From assembly GCF_013294065.1 (NCBI RefSeq), contig NZ_JABSNM010000015.1, positions 51,862 to 115,861 on the forward strand: DNA of 64,000 bases, given 5' to 3'. The notes under the pieces were generated by a model. That model did not search any database, was not told where the DNA came from, and worked only from the letters and a program-made list of their open reading frames with translations. Source of the stretch: Sphaerotilus uruguayifluvii. Its GTDB lineage: Bacteria > Pseudomonadota > Gammaproteobacteria > Burkholderiales > Burkholderiaceae_C. The position numbers and the translations under genes were made by a program. Shown here in pieces: positions 35,183 through 46,167 of this stretch (within the stretch, counting starts at the first letter, position 1; every line of letters starts with the position of its first letter).

Positions 35183-36220
35183 ATGCGCATCGGTCCCCAC
35201 GAGTTGCCCAACCGCCTGTTCGTCGCGCCGATGGCCGGCGTGACCGACCGGCCTTTCCGCCAGCTGTGCAAGCGGCTCGGCGCAGGCCATGCCGTCAGCG
35301 AGATGGTGACCTCGCGCGCCGACCTGCGCGACAGCCTGAAGACCTCGCGCCGGCTGAACCACGACGGCGAGTCCGCGCCGATCGCGGTGCAGATCGCCGG
35401 CACCGACGCCGAGATGATGGCCGAGGCCGCCCGCTACAACATCGAGCGCGGCGCGCAGATCATCGACATCAACATGGGCTGCCCGGCCAAGAAGGTCTGC
35501 AACAAGTGGGCCGGCTCGGCGCTGATGCAGGACGAGACGCTGGCGCTGGACATCGTCGCGGCGGTGGTCGAGGCCAGCGCGCCGCACGGCGTGCCGGTGA
35601 CCTTGAAGATGCGCACCGGCTGGTGCCGGCAGGCGCGCAACGCGGTGGCGATCGCGCGCGGTGCCGAGGCGCGCGGCGTCGCGATGGTCACGGTGCACGG
35701 CCGCACCCGCGAGCAGGGCTACAGCGGCCAGGCCGAATACGAGACGATCGCCGCGGTGAAGGCGGCGCTGTCGATTCCGGTGTGCGCCAACGGCGACATC
35801 GACGGCCCGGAGAAGGCCCGCGACGTGCTGGCGGCCACCGGCGCCGACGCGATCATGATCGGCCGCGCCGCGCAGGGCAGGCCCTGGATCTTCCAGGAGA
35901 TCGCGCATTTCCTGGCCACCGGCGAGCGTGCCGCGCCGCCCGAGACGCTGCAGGTGCGCGAGTGGCTGCTCGAGCACCTCGAGGACCACTACGGTCTCTA
36001 CGGCGAACTGGCCGGCGTGCGCACCGCGCGCAAGCACATCGGCTGGGCGGTGCATGCCCTGCCGGGCGGCGAGGACTTCCGCCGCCGCATGAACCGGATC
36101 GAGACCACCGCCGAGCAGTCGCGCGCGGTGCATGACTTCCTGGGCGAGCTCGCCGACGCGCATCCGCGCTGGCCCGAAGCCGCCCCGACCGCAGACCCCG
36201 TCGACGCCCTGGCGGCATGA
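35183..36220 (+). CDS. dusB: tRNA-dihydrouridine synthase B
   Basis: FMN-dependent enzyme reducing specific uridines in the tRNA D-loop. The 345-aa protein has the FMN-barrel start [20 protein letters not shown] and the catalytic cysteine region [20 protein letters not shown]. It also has [51 protein letters not shown] and [13 protein letters not shown]. The C-terminal helical tRNA-binding domain is present. The ATGA overlap with fis reproduces the classical dusB-fis operon. Confidence 0.95.
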   Translation: MRIGPHELPNRLFVAPMAGVTDRPFRQLCKRLGAGHAVSEMVTSRADLRDSLKTSRRLNHDGESAPIAVQIAGTDAEMMAEAARYNIERGAQIIDINMGCPAKKVCNKWAGSALMQDETLALDIVAAVVEASAPHGVPVTLKMRTGWCRQARNAVAIARGAEARGVAMVTVHGRTREQGYSGQAEYETIAAVKAALSIPVCANGDIDGPEKARDVLAATGADAIMIGRAAQGRPWIFQEIAHFLATGERAAPPETLQVREWLLEHLEDHYGLYGELAGVRTARKHIGWAVHALPGGEDFRRRMNRIETTAEQSRAVHDFLGELADAHPRWPEAAPTADPVDALAA

Positions 36221-36558
36221 ACCCCATGAACGACATGAGCATCAGCGCCCTGACCTCCCTGACGGCCGCCCTGGCGGTCGATGCGGCCGACGCCGTGGCG
36301 GCGGAGCCGCCCGCCGCGACGCCGGCCGGCAGCCCGATCGACCAGTCGATCCGCGCCACGCTCGAGACCTACTTCGACGACCTCGACGGCACCACGCCGC
36401 ACGGCCTCTACGACATGGTCATCAAGGCCGTCGAGCGCCCGCTGCTCGACGTCGTGATGGCGCGCGCCGACGGCAACCAGAGCCGCGCCGCCGAGTGGCT
36501 CGGCATCAACCGCAACACGCTGCGCCGCAAGCTGGTCGAGCACCGGCTGATCGACTGA
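36217..36558 (+). CDS. fis: DNA-binding protein Fis
   Basis: Nucleoid-associated DNA-bending protein and growth-phase regulator. The 113-aa product has an N-terminal extension of about 40 residues rich in Ala, then the Fis core. It ends in the helix-turn-helix [40 protein letters not shown] is the Fis dimer helix. Betaproteobacterial Fis proteins are usually about 80 aa, so the N-terminal part is longer than normal. In-frame Met codons at residues 4 and 7 are also possible starts. It overlaps dusB by 4 nt. Confidence 0.92.
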   Translation: MNPMNDMSISALTSLTAALAVDAADAVAAEPPAATPAGSPIDQSIRATLETYFDDLDGTTPHGLYDMVIKAVERPLLDVVMARADGNQSRAAEWLGINRNTLRRKLVEHRLID

Positions 36559-36611
36559 TCCGCCCGGCCCCCACCGCTCCTCCCCGATTCCCCACCGATC
36601 GTCATCCCACC

Positions 36612-38186
36612 ATGACCACCGCCCTCCTTTCCGTCTCCGACAAGACCGGCATCGTCGAATTCGCCCAGGCGCTGCACGCGCGCGGCATCCGCCTGCTCTC
36701 CACCGGCGGCACCGCCAAGCTGCTGGCCCAGAACGGCCTGCCGGTCACCGAAGTGAGCGAGATCACCGGCTTCCCCGAGATGCTCGACGGCCGCGTGAAG
36801 ACGCTGCACCCGCGCGTGCACGGCGGCCTGCTGGCCCGCCGCGACGTCCCCGAGCACATGGCCGCGCTGAAGGAGCACGGCATCGACACGATCGACCTGC
36901 TGATCATCAACCTCTACCCCTTCGCGCAGGCCACGGCCAAGGCCGACTGCACGCTGGAAGACGCCATCGAGAACATCGACATCGGCGGCCCGGCGATGCT
37001 GCGCGCGGCGGCCAAGAACTGGCAGGACGTGGCGGTGGTCATCGATCCGAGCGACTACGCCCAGGTGCTGGCCGAGCTGGACGGCGAAGGCCTGACCCGC
37101 AAGACCAAGTTCGGCTTCGCGAAGAAGGTGTTCTCGCACACCGCCGCCTACGACGGCATGATCAGCAACTACCTGACCTCGCTGGAAGCCGGCGCGGAAG
37201 AGAAGACCGCCGACGTGCCCGCCCGCGAGGAGTACCCGAGCGTCTTCAACCTGCAGCTGCACAAGGTGCAGGGCATGCGCTACGGCGAGAACCCGCACCA
37301 GTCGGCGGCGTTCTACAAGGAAGCGAAGGTCGCTGACGGCCTGCTGGCCGGCTGGACGCAGATCCAGGGCAAGGAGCTGTCCTTCAACAACATCGCCGAC
37401 GCCGACGCTGCCTGGGAATGCGTCAAGGCCTTCGACGTGCCGGCCTGCGTGATCGTCAAGCACGCCAACCCCTGCGGCGTGGCCGTGGGCGCGACGCTGC
37501 TGGAAGCCTACGAGAAGGCGCTGAAGACCGACCCGACCTCGGCCTTCGGCGGCATCATCGCCTTCAACCGCCCGCTCGACGCCGACGTGGTCGAGAAGAT
37601 CAACGCCAACAAGCACTTCGTCGAAGTGGCGATCGCGCCGGTCATCACCCCGGCCGCCCGCGCCGCCTACGCCAGCAAGGTCAACGTGCGCCTGCTGGAA
37701 GTGCCGGTGAGCCAGGCCGTGAACGCGCTCGACTTCAAGCGCGTCGGCGGCGGCATGCTGCTGCAGTCGGCCGACAACGTCGACATCGTCGGCGAGATCA
37801 AGGTCGTGACGAAGCTGGCTCCGACCGAGCAGCAGATGCAGGACCTGCTGTTCGCGTGGAAGGTCGGCCGCTTCGTCAAGAGCAACGCGATCGTCTTCTG
37901 CAAGGACGGCATGACCTACGGCGTCGGCGCCGGCCAGATGAGCCGGCTGGACTCGGCCCGCATCGCCTCGATCAAGGCGAAGGCGGCCGGCCTGAGCCTG
38001 GACGGCACGGCCGTAGCCAGCGACGCCTTCTTCCCGTTCCGTGACGGTCTGGACGTGGTCGTCGACGCCGGCGCCACCTGCGTGATCCATCCGGGCGGCT
38101 CGATGCGCGACCAGGAAGTCATCGACGCCGCGAACGAGCGCGGCATCGCGATGGTCTTCACCGGCACCCGCCACTTCCGCCACTGA
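36612..38186 (+). CDS. purH: Bifunctional AICAR transformylase / IMP cyclohydrolase
   Basis: Catalyses the last two steps of IMP synthesis. The 524-aa protein has the IMP cyclohydrolase domain first ([46 protein letters not shown]). The transformylase domain follows, with [26 protein letters not shown] and [14 protein letters not shown], ending FTGTRHFRH as is usual. Codon use here is less extreme in GC than in neighbours, consistent with high expression. It starts 53 bp after fis and may have its own promoter. Confidence 0.97.
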   Translation: MTTALLSVSDKTGIVEFAQALHARGIRLLSTGGTAKLLAQNGLPVTEVSEITGFPEMLDGRVKTLHPRVHGGLLARRDVPEHMAALKEHGIDTIDLLIINLYPFAQATAKADCTLEDAIENIDIGGPAMLRAAAKNWQDVAVVIDPSDYAQVLAELDGEGLTRKTKFGFAKKVFSHTAAYDGMISNYLTSLEAGAEEKTADVPAREEYPSVFNLQLHKVQGMRYGENPHQSAAFYKEAKVADGLLAGWTQIQGKELSFNNIADADAAWECVKAFDVPACVIVKHANPCGVAVGATLLEAYEKALKTDPTSAFGGIIAFNRPLDADVVEKINANKHFVEVAIAPVITPAARAAYASKVNVRLLEVPVSQAVNALDFKRVGGGMLLQSADNVDIVGEIKVVTKLAPTEQQMQDLLFAWKVGRFVKSNAIVFCKDGMTYGVGAGQMSRLDSARIASIKAKAAGLSLDGTAVASDAFFPFRDGLDVVVDAGATCVIHPGGSMRDQEVIDAANERGIAMVFTGTRHFRH

Positions 38187-38203
38187 GCCCGGCGAGCCCG
38201 TCC

Positions 38204-38677
38204 ATGAGCGCCCCGATCACGATCCGCCCGGCCGGACTGGCCGATCTCGACGCGGTCGCCGCGCTCTTCGACGCCTACCGCCAGTTCTACGCGCAGGCGC
38301 CCGACCGGGCGCGCGCCACCGCGTTCATCCAGGCGCGCATGCAGGCGGGCGAATCGGTCATCCTGCTGGCCGAGCGCGTGCCGCCGGCCGGCCCGGCCGA
38401 GCCGGTCGGCTTCTGCCAGCTCTACCCGACGTTCTGCTCGGTCGAGGCGGCGCCGATCTTCGTGCTCTACGACCTGTTCGTCGCGCCCGAGGCACGCCGC
38501 GGCGGGCTGGGCGCGGCGCTGCTGCGCGCGGCCGAGGCCCGGGCGCGCCAGGACGGCCGCAAGCGCATGGACCTGACCACCGCGCACGACAACCACGCCG
38601 CCCAGCGCCTGTACGAGTCGCTCGGCTGGGTGCACGACACCGTCTTCCGCACCTACACCCGCCACGTCGCGGGCTGA
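38204..38677 (+). CDS. GNAT-family N-acetyltransferase
   Basis: A 157-aa acetyl-CoA-dependent acetyltransferase. It begins [20 protein letters not shown] and has the coenzyme-A loop around residues 93-108 ([20 protein letters not shown]). A typical C-terminal [18 protein letters not shown] follows. The acceptor substrate cannot be predicted. It lies 17 bp after purH and 20 bp before ruvC, so it may be carried on the same transcript. Confidence 0.9.
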   Translation: MSAPITIRPAGLADLDAVAALFDAYRQFYAQAPDRARATAFIQARMQAGESVILLAERVPPAGPAEPVGFCQLYPTFCSVEAAPIFVLYDLFVAPEARRGGLGAALLRAAEARARQDGRKRMDLTTAHDNHAAQRLYESLGWVHDTVFRTYTRHVAG

Positions 38678-38697
38678 GTCCGGACACGGCCGCCGCC

Positions 38698-39252
38698 ATG
38701 CGCATCCTCGGCATCGACCCCGGCCTGCAGATCACCGGCTTCGGCCTGATCGACGTCGACGGGCCGCAGCTGAGCTATGTCGCCAGCGGCACCATCCGCA
38801 CCGCCGAGGCGCCGCGCGGCGACCTGCCCGCGCGCATCCGGCTGATCTTCGACGGCGTGCGCGAGGTCGTCTCGACCTACCAGCCCGACGCGGCCGCGCT
38901 CGAGATCGTCTTCGTCAACGTCAACCCGCAGAGCACGCTGCTGCTCGGGCAGGCGCGCGGTGCGGCGCTGGCCGCGCTGGTGGCGGGCAGCCCGCCGCTG
39001 CCGGTGGGCGAATACACCGCAGTGCAGATGAAGCAGGCCGTCACCGGCCACGGCGGCGCCGCCAAGGCGCAGATCCAGGCGATGGTGCAGCACCTGCTCA
39101 AGCTGCCAGGCCAGCCCGGCAAGGACGCCGCCGACGCGCTGGGCCTCGCCATTACCCACGCCCACGCCAGCCGCAGCTTCGCGGCGCTGGCCCAGGCCAC
39201 ACCGCTGGCACGCCGGCAGCACGCACTGTACCGGGGCGGGCGGAGCTACTGA
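38698..39252 (+). CDS. ruvC: Holliday junction resolvase RuvC
   Basis: Dimeric endonuclease that cuts Holliday junctions in recombination repair. The 184-aa protein has the four acidic active-site positions: Asp in [13 protein letters not shown], Glu in [12 protein letters not shown], and the Asp pair in [27 protein letters not shown] sequence and [15 protein letters not shown] are also present (here [15 protein letters not shown]). The purH-ruvC neighbourhood is common in Burkholderiales. ruvA and ruvB are not in the window. Confidence 0.96.
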   Translation: MRILGIDPGLQITGFGLIDVDGPQLSYVASGTIRTAEAPRGDLPARIRLIFDGVREVVSTYQPDAAALEIVFVNVNPQSTLLLGQARGAALAALVAGSPPLPVGEYTAVQMKQAVTGHGGAAKAQIQAMVQHLLKLPGQPGKDAADALGLAITHAHASRSFAALAQATPLARRQHALYRGGRSY

Positions 39253-39351
39253 CGCGCGGGCGCGCGGCGATGCCCGCCACCCCGTATTTCCCCTCCCCGT
39301 TGCAAACAACCGACACCACGGCCCGCGGAACGCCCTTAACGTGCCGCCGCC

Positions 39352-39981
39352 ATGAACCCGCCCACCCTGCACGACATCTCGCCGCTGGTCAGCGCGGCGG
39401 CGCCGATCTTTCCCGGTGACGAGCCCTACGCGCTGCGCTGGACCGCGCGGCTGGGCCCCGACTGCCCGGTCAACCTGAGCGCGGTGACGATGTCGCCGCA
39501 TGTGGGCGCGCATGCGGATGCGCCGCTGCACTACGCCGACGGCGCCGCCTCGATCGACGCGGTGGACCTGCACGCCTACCTCGGCCCGTGCCGGGTGATC
39601 CATGTGATCGGCTGCGGGCCGCTGGTGCGCGTCGAGCATCTGCGCCATGCCGCGCAGGACCTGCCGCCGCGCGTGCTGCTGCGCACCTGCGAGCGCGCCG
39701 ACACCGCATGGAACCCGGACTTCAGCGCCTGCGCGCCCGAGACCCTGGCCTGGCTGGCCGATCAGGGCGTGCGGCTGGTCGGCATCGACACGCCCAGCGT
39801 CGATCCCGGCGACAGCAAGACGCTCGACGCGCACCAGGTGCTGCACCAGCGCGAGCTGCGCGTTCTGGAGAACCTGGTGCTCGATGCGGTGCCGGCCGGC
39901 GACTACGAGCTGATCGCGCTGCCGCTGAAGCTGGCCGGCGCCTGCGCCTCGCCAGTGCGCGCGGTGCTGCGAACCCTCTGA
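39352..39981 (+). CDS. kynB: Kynurenine formamidase
   Basis: Metal-dependent cyclase-family hydrolase converting N-formylkynurenine to kynurenine in tryptophan breakdown. The 209-aa protein has the metal-binding motif HVGAHADAPLHYADGA (residues 44-59). LLIRTCERADTAWNPDFS-type sequence (here LLRTCERADTAWNPDFSAC) and LVGIDTPSVDPGDSKTLDAH, typical of KynB, are also present. It is followed after 25 bp by kynU and then kynA, giving a complete tryptophan-to-anthranilate set. A 99-bp gap separates it from ruvC and should hold the operon promoter. Confidence 0.95.
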   Translation: MNPPTLHDISPLVSAAAPIFPGDEPYALRWTARLGPDCPVNLSAVTMSPHVGAHADAPLHYADGAASIDAVDLHAYLGPCRVIHVIGCGPLVRVEHLRHAAQDLPPRVLLRTCERADTAWNPDFSACAPETLAWLADQGVRLVGIDTPSVDPGDSKTLDAHQVLHQRELRVLENLVLDAVPAGDYELIALPLKLAGACASPVRAVLRTL

Positions 39982-40006
39982 ACCCGATTCCGTGGAGATC
40001 CGATCC

Positions 40007-41329
40007 ATGACCGCTCTCGATCCCCAGGACCTGGGCCGCGCCGCCTGCGCCGCCCGGGATGCCGCCGACCCGCTGGCCACGCTGCGCGAGCAGTTCGACC
40101 TGCCGCCGGGCGTGAACTACCTCGACGGCAATTCGCTGGGCGTGCTGCCGCGCGCCACCGCCGCGCGCGTGCACGACGTGGTGACCCGGGAATGGGGCCA
40201 GGGCCTGATCCGCAGCTGGAACAGCGCCGGCTGGATCGACCTGCCGCGCCGCGTCGGCGACAAGATCGGCCGGCTGGTCGGCGCGGCGCCGGGCGAGCTG
40301 GTGGTGGCCGACTCCACCTCGGTCAATCTCTTCAAGGTGCTGAGCGCGGCCGCCCGCATCGCGCAGGCCGACGATGCGGCACGCCGGGTGATCGTCTCGG
40401 AGCGCAGCAACTTCCCGACCGACCTCTACATCGCCGAGTCGGTGGCCGCGCAGCACGGCATGACGCTGGAGCTGCTCGACATCGACGCGATCCCGGCCCG
40501 GCTGGCGCCAGGGGCCGGCGCCGATGTGGCGGTGCTGATGCTCACGCAGGTGAACTACCGCAGCGGCCGCATGGCCGACATGGCGGCCGTCACCGCGCTG
40601 GCCCATGGCGCCGGCGCGCTGATGCTGTGGGACCTGGCGCACTCGGCCGGCGCGGTGCCGGTGGACCTGAACGGTGCCGACGCCGACTTCGCGGTGGGCT
40701 GCGGCTACAAGTACCTGAACGGCGGCCCCGGCGCGCCGGCCTTCTGCTGGGCGCATCCGCGCCATGCCGAGCGCTTCTGGCAGCCGCTGTCGGGCTGGAT
40801 GGGCCATGCCGCGCCCTTCGTCTTCGAGCCGGGCTACCGGCCGGCGCCGGGCATCGGGCGCTATCTGTGCGGAACGCCGCAGGTCATCGGCATGTCGGCG
40901 CTCGAATGCGGCGTCGACACCGTGCTGGCGGCCGAGCCGCTGGGCGGCATGGCGGCGCTGCGCGCCAAGTCGGTGGCGCTGTCCGAGCTGTTCATCGCCC
41001 TGGTGCGCCGGCATCTGGCCGGCAGCGGCCTGACGATCCACACGCCGCTGGACGCGGCACGGCGCGGCAGCCAGGTCTCGCTGGGCGTGCCGGCCGACGG
41101 CTCGGTCGACGGCTATGCGGTGATGCAGGCGCTGATCGCGCGCGGCGTGATCGGCGACTACCGCGCCGGCGACGGCAGCGCCGCCGAGCCGCATCTGCTG
41201 CGCTTCGGCTTCACGCCGCTCTACACCCGCTTCCAGGATGTCTTCGACGCGGTCGAGGCGCTGGCCGAGGTGCTGGCCCGCGGCGAGTGGCGCGAGGAGC
41301 GCTTCGCCCGCAAGTCCGCGGTGACCTGA
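40007..41329 (+). CDS. kynU: Kynureninase
   Basis: PLP enzyme splitting kynurenine into anthranilate and alanine. The 440-aa protein has [20 protein letters not shown] at the N-terminus, [20 protein letters not shown], and the PLP-lysine region [35 protein letters not shown] precedes that Lys. The chosen ATG at 40007 follows GTGGAGATC; an in-frame ATG/GTG about 15 nt upstream is less likely. It lies between kynB and kynA, 2 bp before the latter. Confidence 0.96.
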   Translation: MTALDPQDLGRAACAARDAADPLATLREQFDLPPGVNYLDGNSLGVLPRATAARVHDVVTREWGQGLIRSWNSAGWIDLPRRVGDKIGRLVGAAPGELVVADSTSVNLFKVLSAAARIAQADDAARRVIVSERSNFPTDLYIAESVAAQHGMTLELLDIDAIPARLAPGAGADVAVLMLTQVNYRSGRMADMAAVTALAHGAGALMLWDLAHSAGAVPVDLNGADADFAVGCGYKYLNGGPGAPAFCWAHPRHAERFWQPLSGWMGHAAPFVFEPGYRPAPGIGRYLCGTPQVIGMSALECGVDTVLAAEPLGGMAALRAKSVALSELFIALVRRHLAGSGLTIHTPLDAARRGSQVSLGVPADGSVDGYAVMQALIARGVIGDYRAGDGSAAEPHLLRFGFTPLYTRFQDVFDAVEALAEVLARGEWREERFARKSAVT

Positions 41330-41331
41330 CC

Positions 41332-42189
41332 ATGACCTGCCCCCACGCCGCCCCGCGCGGCGAGCACATCGTGCGCGACGAGGGCGCGCAGCTCGACTTC
41401 TCGGGCGACATGAGCTACGGCGACTATCTGCAGCTCGACCGGATCCTGAACGCGCAGAAGCCGCTCTCGCCCGACCACAACGAGCTGCTCTTCATCGTGC
41501 AGCACCAGACATCCGAGCTGTGGATGAAGCTGATGCTGCACGAGCTGGGCGCCGCGGTGGACGCGGTCGCCCGGGACCAGCTGCAGCCGGCCTTCAAGAT
41601 GCTGGCGCGGGTCTCGAAGATCATGGAGCAGCTGGTGCATGCCTGGGACGTGCTGGCCACGATGACGCCGCCCGAGTATTCGGCGATCCGGCCCTATCTG
41701 GGCCATTCGAGCGGCTTCCAGAGCTGGCAGTACCGCTGCATCGAGTTCAGCCTGGGCAACAAGAACGCCGCGATGCTGCAGCCGCATGCGCACCGGCCGG
41801 ACCTGCTGGCCACGGTGGAGGCGGCCTGGCGGGCGCCCGGCCTGTACGACGAGGCGCTGCGCCTGCTGGCGCGGCGCGGCATCGCGGTGCCGGCCAGCCA
41901 TCTGGAGCGCGACTGGACCCGGCCCTACACGCCCGACGCCGAGGTCGAGCAGGCCTGGCTCGCCGTCTACCGCGATCCCCAGCGCCACTGGGATCTCTAT
42001 CAGCTCGGCGAGGAGCTGACCGACCTGGAGGACGCCTTCCGGCTCTGGCGCTTCCGCCACCTGACCACGGTGGAGCGGGTCATCGGCTTCAAGCGCGGCA
42101 CCGGCGGCACCGGCGGCGTCAGCTATCTGCGCCGGATGCTGGACACGGAGCTGTTCCCGGAGCTGTGGGCGCTGCGCACGCAGCTGTGA
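41332..42189 (+). CDS. kynA: Tryptophan 2,3-dioxygenase
   Basis: Haem enzyme opening the indole ring of tryptophan to N-formylkynurenine, the first step of the pathway whose later steps are encoded just upstream. The 285-aa protein has [14 protein letters not shown], the substrate-binding [20 protein letters not shown] with its conserved His, [12 protein letters not shown], and [20 protein letters not shown] near the C-terminus. Its last 71 bp overlap the convergent GGDEF/EAL gene, an unusually long antisense overlap. Confidence 0.96.
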   Translation: MTCPHAAPRGEHIVRDEGAQLDFSGDMSYGDYLQLDRILNAQKPLSPDHNELLFIVQHQTSELWMKLMLHELGAAVDAVARDQLQPAFKMLARVSKIMEQLVHAWDVLATMTPPEYSAIRPYLGHSSGFQSWQYRCIEFSLGNKNAAMLQPHAHRPDLLATVEAAWRAPGLYDEALRLLARRGIAVPASHLERDWTRPYTPDAEVEQAWLAVYRDPQRHWDLYQLGEELTDLEDAFRLWRFRHLTTVERVIGFKRGTGGTGGVSYLRRMLDTELFPELWALRTQL

Positions 42190-44197
42190 GGCCGGGGATC
42201 GGCCAGCGCTTGTCGAAGTCGTCCGGCGCCACCGCCGGCCCGAACAGCCAGCCCTGATACTCGTGCACGCCGTGGCCGCGCAGCCAGTCGAGCTGCCCGG
42301 CCAGCTCGACGCCCTCGGCCACCATCGTCACCCCGAGCATGCGGCACATCGTGACGATCATCTCGGTGATCGCCGGGCGCTCGGAGAGCGCGCGGATGAA
42401 GGAGCGGTCGATCTTCAGCGTGTCGACCGGGTAGCGGTGCAGGTAGGCCAGGTTGGAGTAGCCGGTGCCGAAGTCGTCGATGGCGATGCGCAGGCCCATC
42501 CGGCCGAGCGCCTCCAGCGCCGCCACCGTGCGGTCGTCATGGCCGAGCAGCACCGATTCGGTGATCTCCAGCTCGATGCGGCGCGGATCGCAGCCGGTTC
42601 GCGTCAGGATCTCGTCGATCTCGTCGATCAGGCCGGCGTGGAAGAACTGGCGCGGCGACAGGTTGACCGACACGGTCAGCTTGCGCCCGGCCGCCGCCCA
42701 GGCCACCTGCTGCGCGCAGGCCTTCTCCAGCACCAGCGCGCCCAGCTCGCAGATCAGGCCGCAGTCCTCGCAGACCGAGATGAAGACATCCGGAGGAATC
42801 ATGCCGCGCTCGGGATGGCGCCAGCGCACCAGCGCCTCGGCGCCGACGATGAGGCCGCTGTCCACATCGACGCGCGGCTGGTAGTGCACGCCGATGTGCC
42901 CCTGCGCCAGCGCCCGGCGCAGCTCGACCTCGAGCTCCAGGCGCGACTGCGCCGAGGCGGTCATCTCGGGACGGAAGCGCATCGCGTTGCCGCGTCCGGC
43001 CGCCTTGGCGCCGTACATCGCCAGGTCGGCGTGGCGCATCAGCGTGTCGATGTCCTCGCCGTCCTGCGGGAAGACGCTGATGCCGATCGAGGGCGTGACG
43101 CGCAGCTCGGTCTGCGGCAGCACCACCGGCCGCGAGATCAGCGCCACCAGCTCCTCGGCGCGGCGCACCACCTGCGCCGAGGCCTCGCGATGCGGCAGCA
43201 GCAGCAGGAACTCGTCGCCGCCGAGCCGCGCGACGCGCTCGCCCGGCGCCAGCGCATCCTGCAGCCGCCGCGCCAGCTGCACCAGCAGCTCGTCGCCGAC
43301 CGCATGGCCGAGCGAGTCGTTGACGCGCTTGAAATGATCGAGGTCGACGAAGACCAGCGCCGCCTCGTCGCCGCGCAGCCGGCAGGCGCGCAGCGTCTGC
43401 GAGAAGTCCTTGATGACCTGGTTGCGGTTGGGCAGGCCGGTGAGCTGGTCATGGTCGGCCAGGTACTGCGCCTGGGCCTGCGCCTGCTTCAGGCCGCTGA
43501 TGTCGATCTCGGTGACCAGCAGCGCACGCCGGCCGGTCACCGGATCGCTGCACAGGCGCGCCGACAGGTCGTGCCAGCGCTCGCCGGCCGCCGTGCGCAC
43601 GCGGGTGATGATCTTGCCCTCGCCGCCGGCCTGCAGCGCGGTGACCAGATCGCGCAGGTCCTCTCGGTCGATCAGCCGGGATGACAGCCGCTCCGCCCCC
43701 TCCGCCACGCTGGAGCGCGAAGCCGGATTGCGGTAGAGCGCGCGGCCGGCGCGGCTGTACAGCGTCGTCATCACCTCGGTGTGCAGCAGCGCGTCGACGC
43801 TGCGCAGCGAGTCCGGCGACGCGGCCGAGGTTTCGGCGCGCCGGGCGTCGCACAGCATCGCCATGCGGCCGTCGTCGAGCCGCCAGCCGCTGAAGTCGAC
43901 CCACAGCGTGACCGGCACGCCGGCCGGATACAGCGTCCACTGCTCGCCGAAGCGCTCGCCGGACTGGAAGTCGGCCTGGTACTGGCGCAGCCGCCGCGAC
44001 ACCGCCACCGACATGGTCCGGCCCATGTCGCGGGCGCGCAGGTCCTCGAGGCTGCCGGCCTGCCACATCCGCACCGCCTCGGCATTGGCCCAGTGCACCC
44101 GGCCACGGTCGATGTCGAAGATCCACACCGGATGATCGAGCCGGTCGAGCAGGGCCGCGGCGTCGACCAGCGCGGGCTCGAGGGTCAGGGCCTGCAT
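42119..44197 (-). CDS. PAS-GGDEF-EAL cyclic-di-GMP protein
   Basis: A 692-aa soluble protein with one or two PAS-like sensor regions at about residues 15-240 ([20 protein letters not shown]; second near [20 protein letters not shown]). A GGDEF domain follows ([17 protein letters not shown]) and then an EAL domain ([53 protein letters not shown]). Active-site residues of both domains look intact. The RxxD product-inhibition site before GGDEF is absent. It probably makes or breaks c-di-GMP, most likely as a phosphodiesterase tuned by its sensor part. Its 3' end overlaps kynA by 71 bp. Confidence 0.9.
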   Translation of the reverse strand: MQALTLEPALVDAAALLDRLDHPVWIFDIDRGRVHWANAEAVRMWQAGSLEDLRARDMGRTMSVAVSRRLRQYQADFQSGERFGEQWTLYPAGVPVTLWVDFSGWRLDDGRMAMLCDARRAETSAASPDSLRSVDALLHTEVMTTLYSRAGRALYRNPASRSSVAEGAERLSSRLIDREDLRDLVTALQAGGEGKIITRVRTAAGERWHDLSARLCSDPVTGRRALLVTEIDISGLKQAQAQAQYLADHDQLTGLPNRNQVIKDFSQTLRACRLRGDEAALVFVDLDHFKRVNDSLGHAVGDELLVQLARRLQDALAPGERVARLGGDEFLLLLPHREASAQVVRRAEELVALISRPVVLPQTELRVTPSIGISVFPQDGEDIDTLMRHADLAMYGAKAAGRGNAMRFRPEMTASAQSRLELEVELRRALAQGHIGVHYQPRVDVDSGLIVGAEALVRWRHPERGMIPPDVFISVCEDCGLICELGALVLEKACAQQVAWAAAGRKLTVSVNLSPRQFFHAGLIDEIDEILTRTGCDPRRIELEITESVLLGHDDRTVAALEALGRMGLRIAIDDFGTGYSNLAYLHRYPVDTLKIDRSFIRALSERPAITEMIVTMCRMLGVTMVAEGVELAGQLDWLRGHGVHEYQGWLFGPAVAPDDFDKRWPIPGLTAACAAPTAPGTAPCPASGADS

Positions 44198-44212
44198 CGG
44201 CGCGCTCCCCGC

Positions 44213-44887
44213 TCAGGCCAGCGGCTGCAGCAGATCGGCCACCGGACGGTGGCCGGGCTGCGCGCGCACCCGCTCGATCCAGCGCAGCACGGCCGGATGG
44301 CGGTCGAGATCGAAGCCGCCCTCGCGGGCCAGGTGCGTGTAGCCGAAGACCGCGATGTCGGCGATGCCGTAGCCGCTGTCGCACAGGAACTCGCGATCCG
44401 CCAGATGCGCGTCCAGCAGCGCCAGCCCGGCATGGCCGGCGTCCAGCCAGCCGGGAAAGCGCGCCGCGTTGGCCTCGCGCAGCTCCGGCACGATGGCCGA
44501 GAAGAAGCGCGCCGGCGAGATGTTCGGCTCCAGCGCGGTCTGTTCGAAGATCATCCACTGGATGGCCTGCGCCCGGTGCAGCGGCGAGTCCGGGATCAGC
44601 GCGCTGCCCTCGGCCAGATACCAGGCGATCGCGTTCGACTCGCCCAGGCGCTCGCCGCGGTCGGTCACCAGGAAAGGCACCTGGCCGCGCGGATTGAGGG
44701 CCAGGAAGCCCGGCCGGCGCGTCTCGCCGCCGAGCACGTCGACCGGCTGCAGATGGCAGTGCACCGCAGGCACTCCTGCGCCGCGCTGGGCCAGCACCTG
44801 GACCGGCTTGTAGCTGTTGCCGGAACCGGCGGTGATGTAGAGCGTGTGCGAGGCGGCTCGAAGGCCCCCGGATGCGCCAGTGCTCAT
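44213..44887 (-). CDS. Glutathione S-transferase family protein
   Basis: A 224-aa protein with the thioredoxin-like N-terminal domain (LYITAGSGNSYKPVQVLAQR, then the cis-Pro turn RGQVPFLVTDRGERLGESNA, with ESNAI as the SNAIL/TRAI-type site). The helical C-terminal domain contains FEQTALEPNISPARFFSAIV and the capping motif GYGIADIAVFGYTHLA. The Ser/Tyr catalytic residue may be Ser at the first helix (SGNSYKP). The substrate is unknown. A GGGAGGT ribosome site precedes ATG 44887. Upstream lies a CRP-like palindrome at about 155 bp. Confidence 0.88.
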   Translation of the reverse strand: MSTGASGGLRAASHTLYITAGSGNSYKPVQVLAQRGAGVPAVHCHLQPVDVLGGETRRPGFLALNPRGQVPFLVTDRGERLGESNAIAWYLAEGSALIPDSPLHRAQAIQWMIFEQTALEPNISPARFFSAIVPELREANAARFPGWLDAGHAGLALLDAHLADREFLCDSGYGIADIAVFGYTHLAREGGFDLDRHPAVLRWIERVRAQPGHRPVADLLQPLA

Positions 44888-45042
44888 GTGTCGTACCTCC
44901 CTGCCCCCGGTCGGGGCTCGACGGGCTGAGCAGCCCGGAAACGGCAGGAGGCTCCCCCCGGAGCATCCCGCCGGGGAGATCGGAGCGGATCTGCGGAAAT
45001 TGAGCGCCGGCGCGCCGCCCGGCACGCCGCAGCGCGCTCCGG

Positions 45043-45058
45043 CGTGATCTAGCTCACC
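45043..45058 (-). promoter_or_regulatory. CRP-type palindromic site between gst and lpxC
   Basis: The core GTGA-TCTAGC-TCAC (45044-45057) has the exact GTGA-N6-TCAC form of a CRP-family binding site and matches the E. coli consensus TGTGATCTAGATCACA at 13 of 16 positions. It is about 155 bp upstream of the glutathione S-transferase start. A CRP/Vfr-type regulator could act there. No promoter was identified. Confidence 0.45.
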
Positions 45059-45106
45059 GATGGACGCCCGGCCGGCCCGGGGCCGGCGCTGCGCCATGGA
45101 AACGGT

Positions 45107-46042
45107 TCACCAGGCCGGAGCCAGCTCGGCCAGGCCGCGCGGGGCCAGACGCTCGTCCTGGAAGGTCACGATCTCCCAGGCCGACTCGTCGGCCAGGAGC
45201 GCGCGCAGCAGGCGGTTGTTGAGCGCATGGCCGCTCTTGTAGGCGGTGTAGTCGGCCAGCAGCGGGTGGCCGCAGACATGCAGGTCGCCGATGGCGTCGA
45301 GGATCTTGTGCTTGACGAACTCGTCGTCGTAGCGCAGGCCGTCGGCATTGAGCACGCGGTAGTCGTCGACGACGATGGCGTTGTCCATGCTGCCGCCCAG
45401 GCTCAGGCCGCGCGAGCGCATCATCTCGACGTCCTTCGTGAAGCCGAAGGTGCGCGCCCGCGCGATGTCCTGCTTGTAGCGGCCGCTGGCGAAGTCGAAG
45501 ACGACGCGCTGGCCGGTGGCGTCCACCGCCGGATGGCCGAACTCGATCTCGAAGCCGAGCCGGTAGCCGTGGTAGGGCGCCAGCCGCGCCCATTTCAGCG
45601 TGCGGCCCTCGCCCTCGCGGATCTCCACCGGCTTGCGCACGCGGATGAAGCGCCGCGGCGCGTTCTGCAGCTCGATGCCGGCGCTCTGCAGCAGGAAGAC
45701 GAAGCTGGCCGAGGAGCCGTCGAGGATGGGCACCTCGTCGGCGGTGATGTCGATGTGCAGGTTGTCGATGCCCAGCCCGGCGACCGCCGACAGCAGGTGC
45801 TCGATGGTCTGGACCTTCGGCGCGCCGGGATCGCCGCCCGGCGAGATCGTCGTCGCCATGCGGGTGTCGCAGACCGACTGCGGCGTGACCGGGATGTCGA
45901 CCGGCGTCGGCAGGTCGATGCGGTGAAAGACCAGCCCGGTGTCGGGCGCGGCGGGACGCAGCACCAGCTCGACCTTCTGGCCGCTGTGAAGACCGACACC
46001 GACGGCTCGGGTCAGCGACTTGAGGGTGCGTTGGGGCAGCAT
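45107..46042 (-). CDS. lpxC: UDP-3-O-acyl-N-acetylglucosamine deacetylase
   Basis: Zinc deacetylase performing the committed step of lipid A synthesis. The 311-aa protein starts [20 protein letters not shown] and has the zinc-ligand regions [20 protein letters not shown] and [17 protein letters not shown]. The catalytic His is in [36 protein letters not shown] is also characteristic. It closes the dcw cluster, as in most proteobacteria, separated from ftsZ by 125 bp with a hairpin, so it can be expressed partly on its own. Confidence 0.97.
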   Translation of the reverse strand: MLPQRTLKSLTRAVGVGLHSGQKVELVLRPAAPDTGLVFHRIDLPTPVDIPVTPQSVCDTRMATTISPGGDPGAPKVQTIEHLLSAVAGLGIDNLHIDITADEVPILDGSSASFVFLLQSAGIELQNAPRRFIRVRKPVEIREGEGRTLKWARLAPYHGYRLGFEIEFGHPAVDATGQRVVFDFASGRYKQDIARARTFGFTKDVEMMRSRGLSLGGSMDNAIVVDDYRVLNADGLRYDDEFVKHKILDAIGDLHVCGHPLLADYTAYKSGHALNNRLLRALLADESAWEIVTFQDERLAPRGLAELAPAW

Positions 46043-46093
46043 GACCGGGATTCTAGGCAGCCGATGTCACTCGGACCTTGCACAAGCGACAAG

Positions 46094-46119
46094 GCCCGGT
46101 GTCCGCGAGGACACCGGGC
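46094..46119 (-). terminator. Hairpin terminator or attenuator downstream of ftsZ
   Basis: A perfect 11-bp stem (GCCCGGTGTCC at 46094-46104 with GGACACCGGGC at 46109-46119) with a GCGA loop stands between ftsZ and lpxC. On the minus strand the stem is followed by CTTGTCGCTTG, only moderately T-rich. It probably terminates or attenuates part of the dcw transcript and leaves some read-through into lpxC. Confidence 0.6.
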
Positions 46120-46167
46120 AAACGGGCGATGAGAGAGAGCGGAAGGAAGAGCGGGAGAGACGCCGGA

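Noticed and set aside
45071..45087. GCCGGCC-CGG-GGCCGGC hairpin as the lpxC terminator
   Set aside because: Only a 7-bp stem with a 3-nt loop and no T tract on the minus strand; such GC palindromes are expected by chance here.
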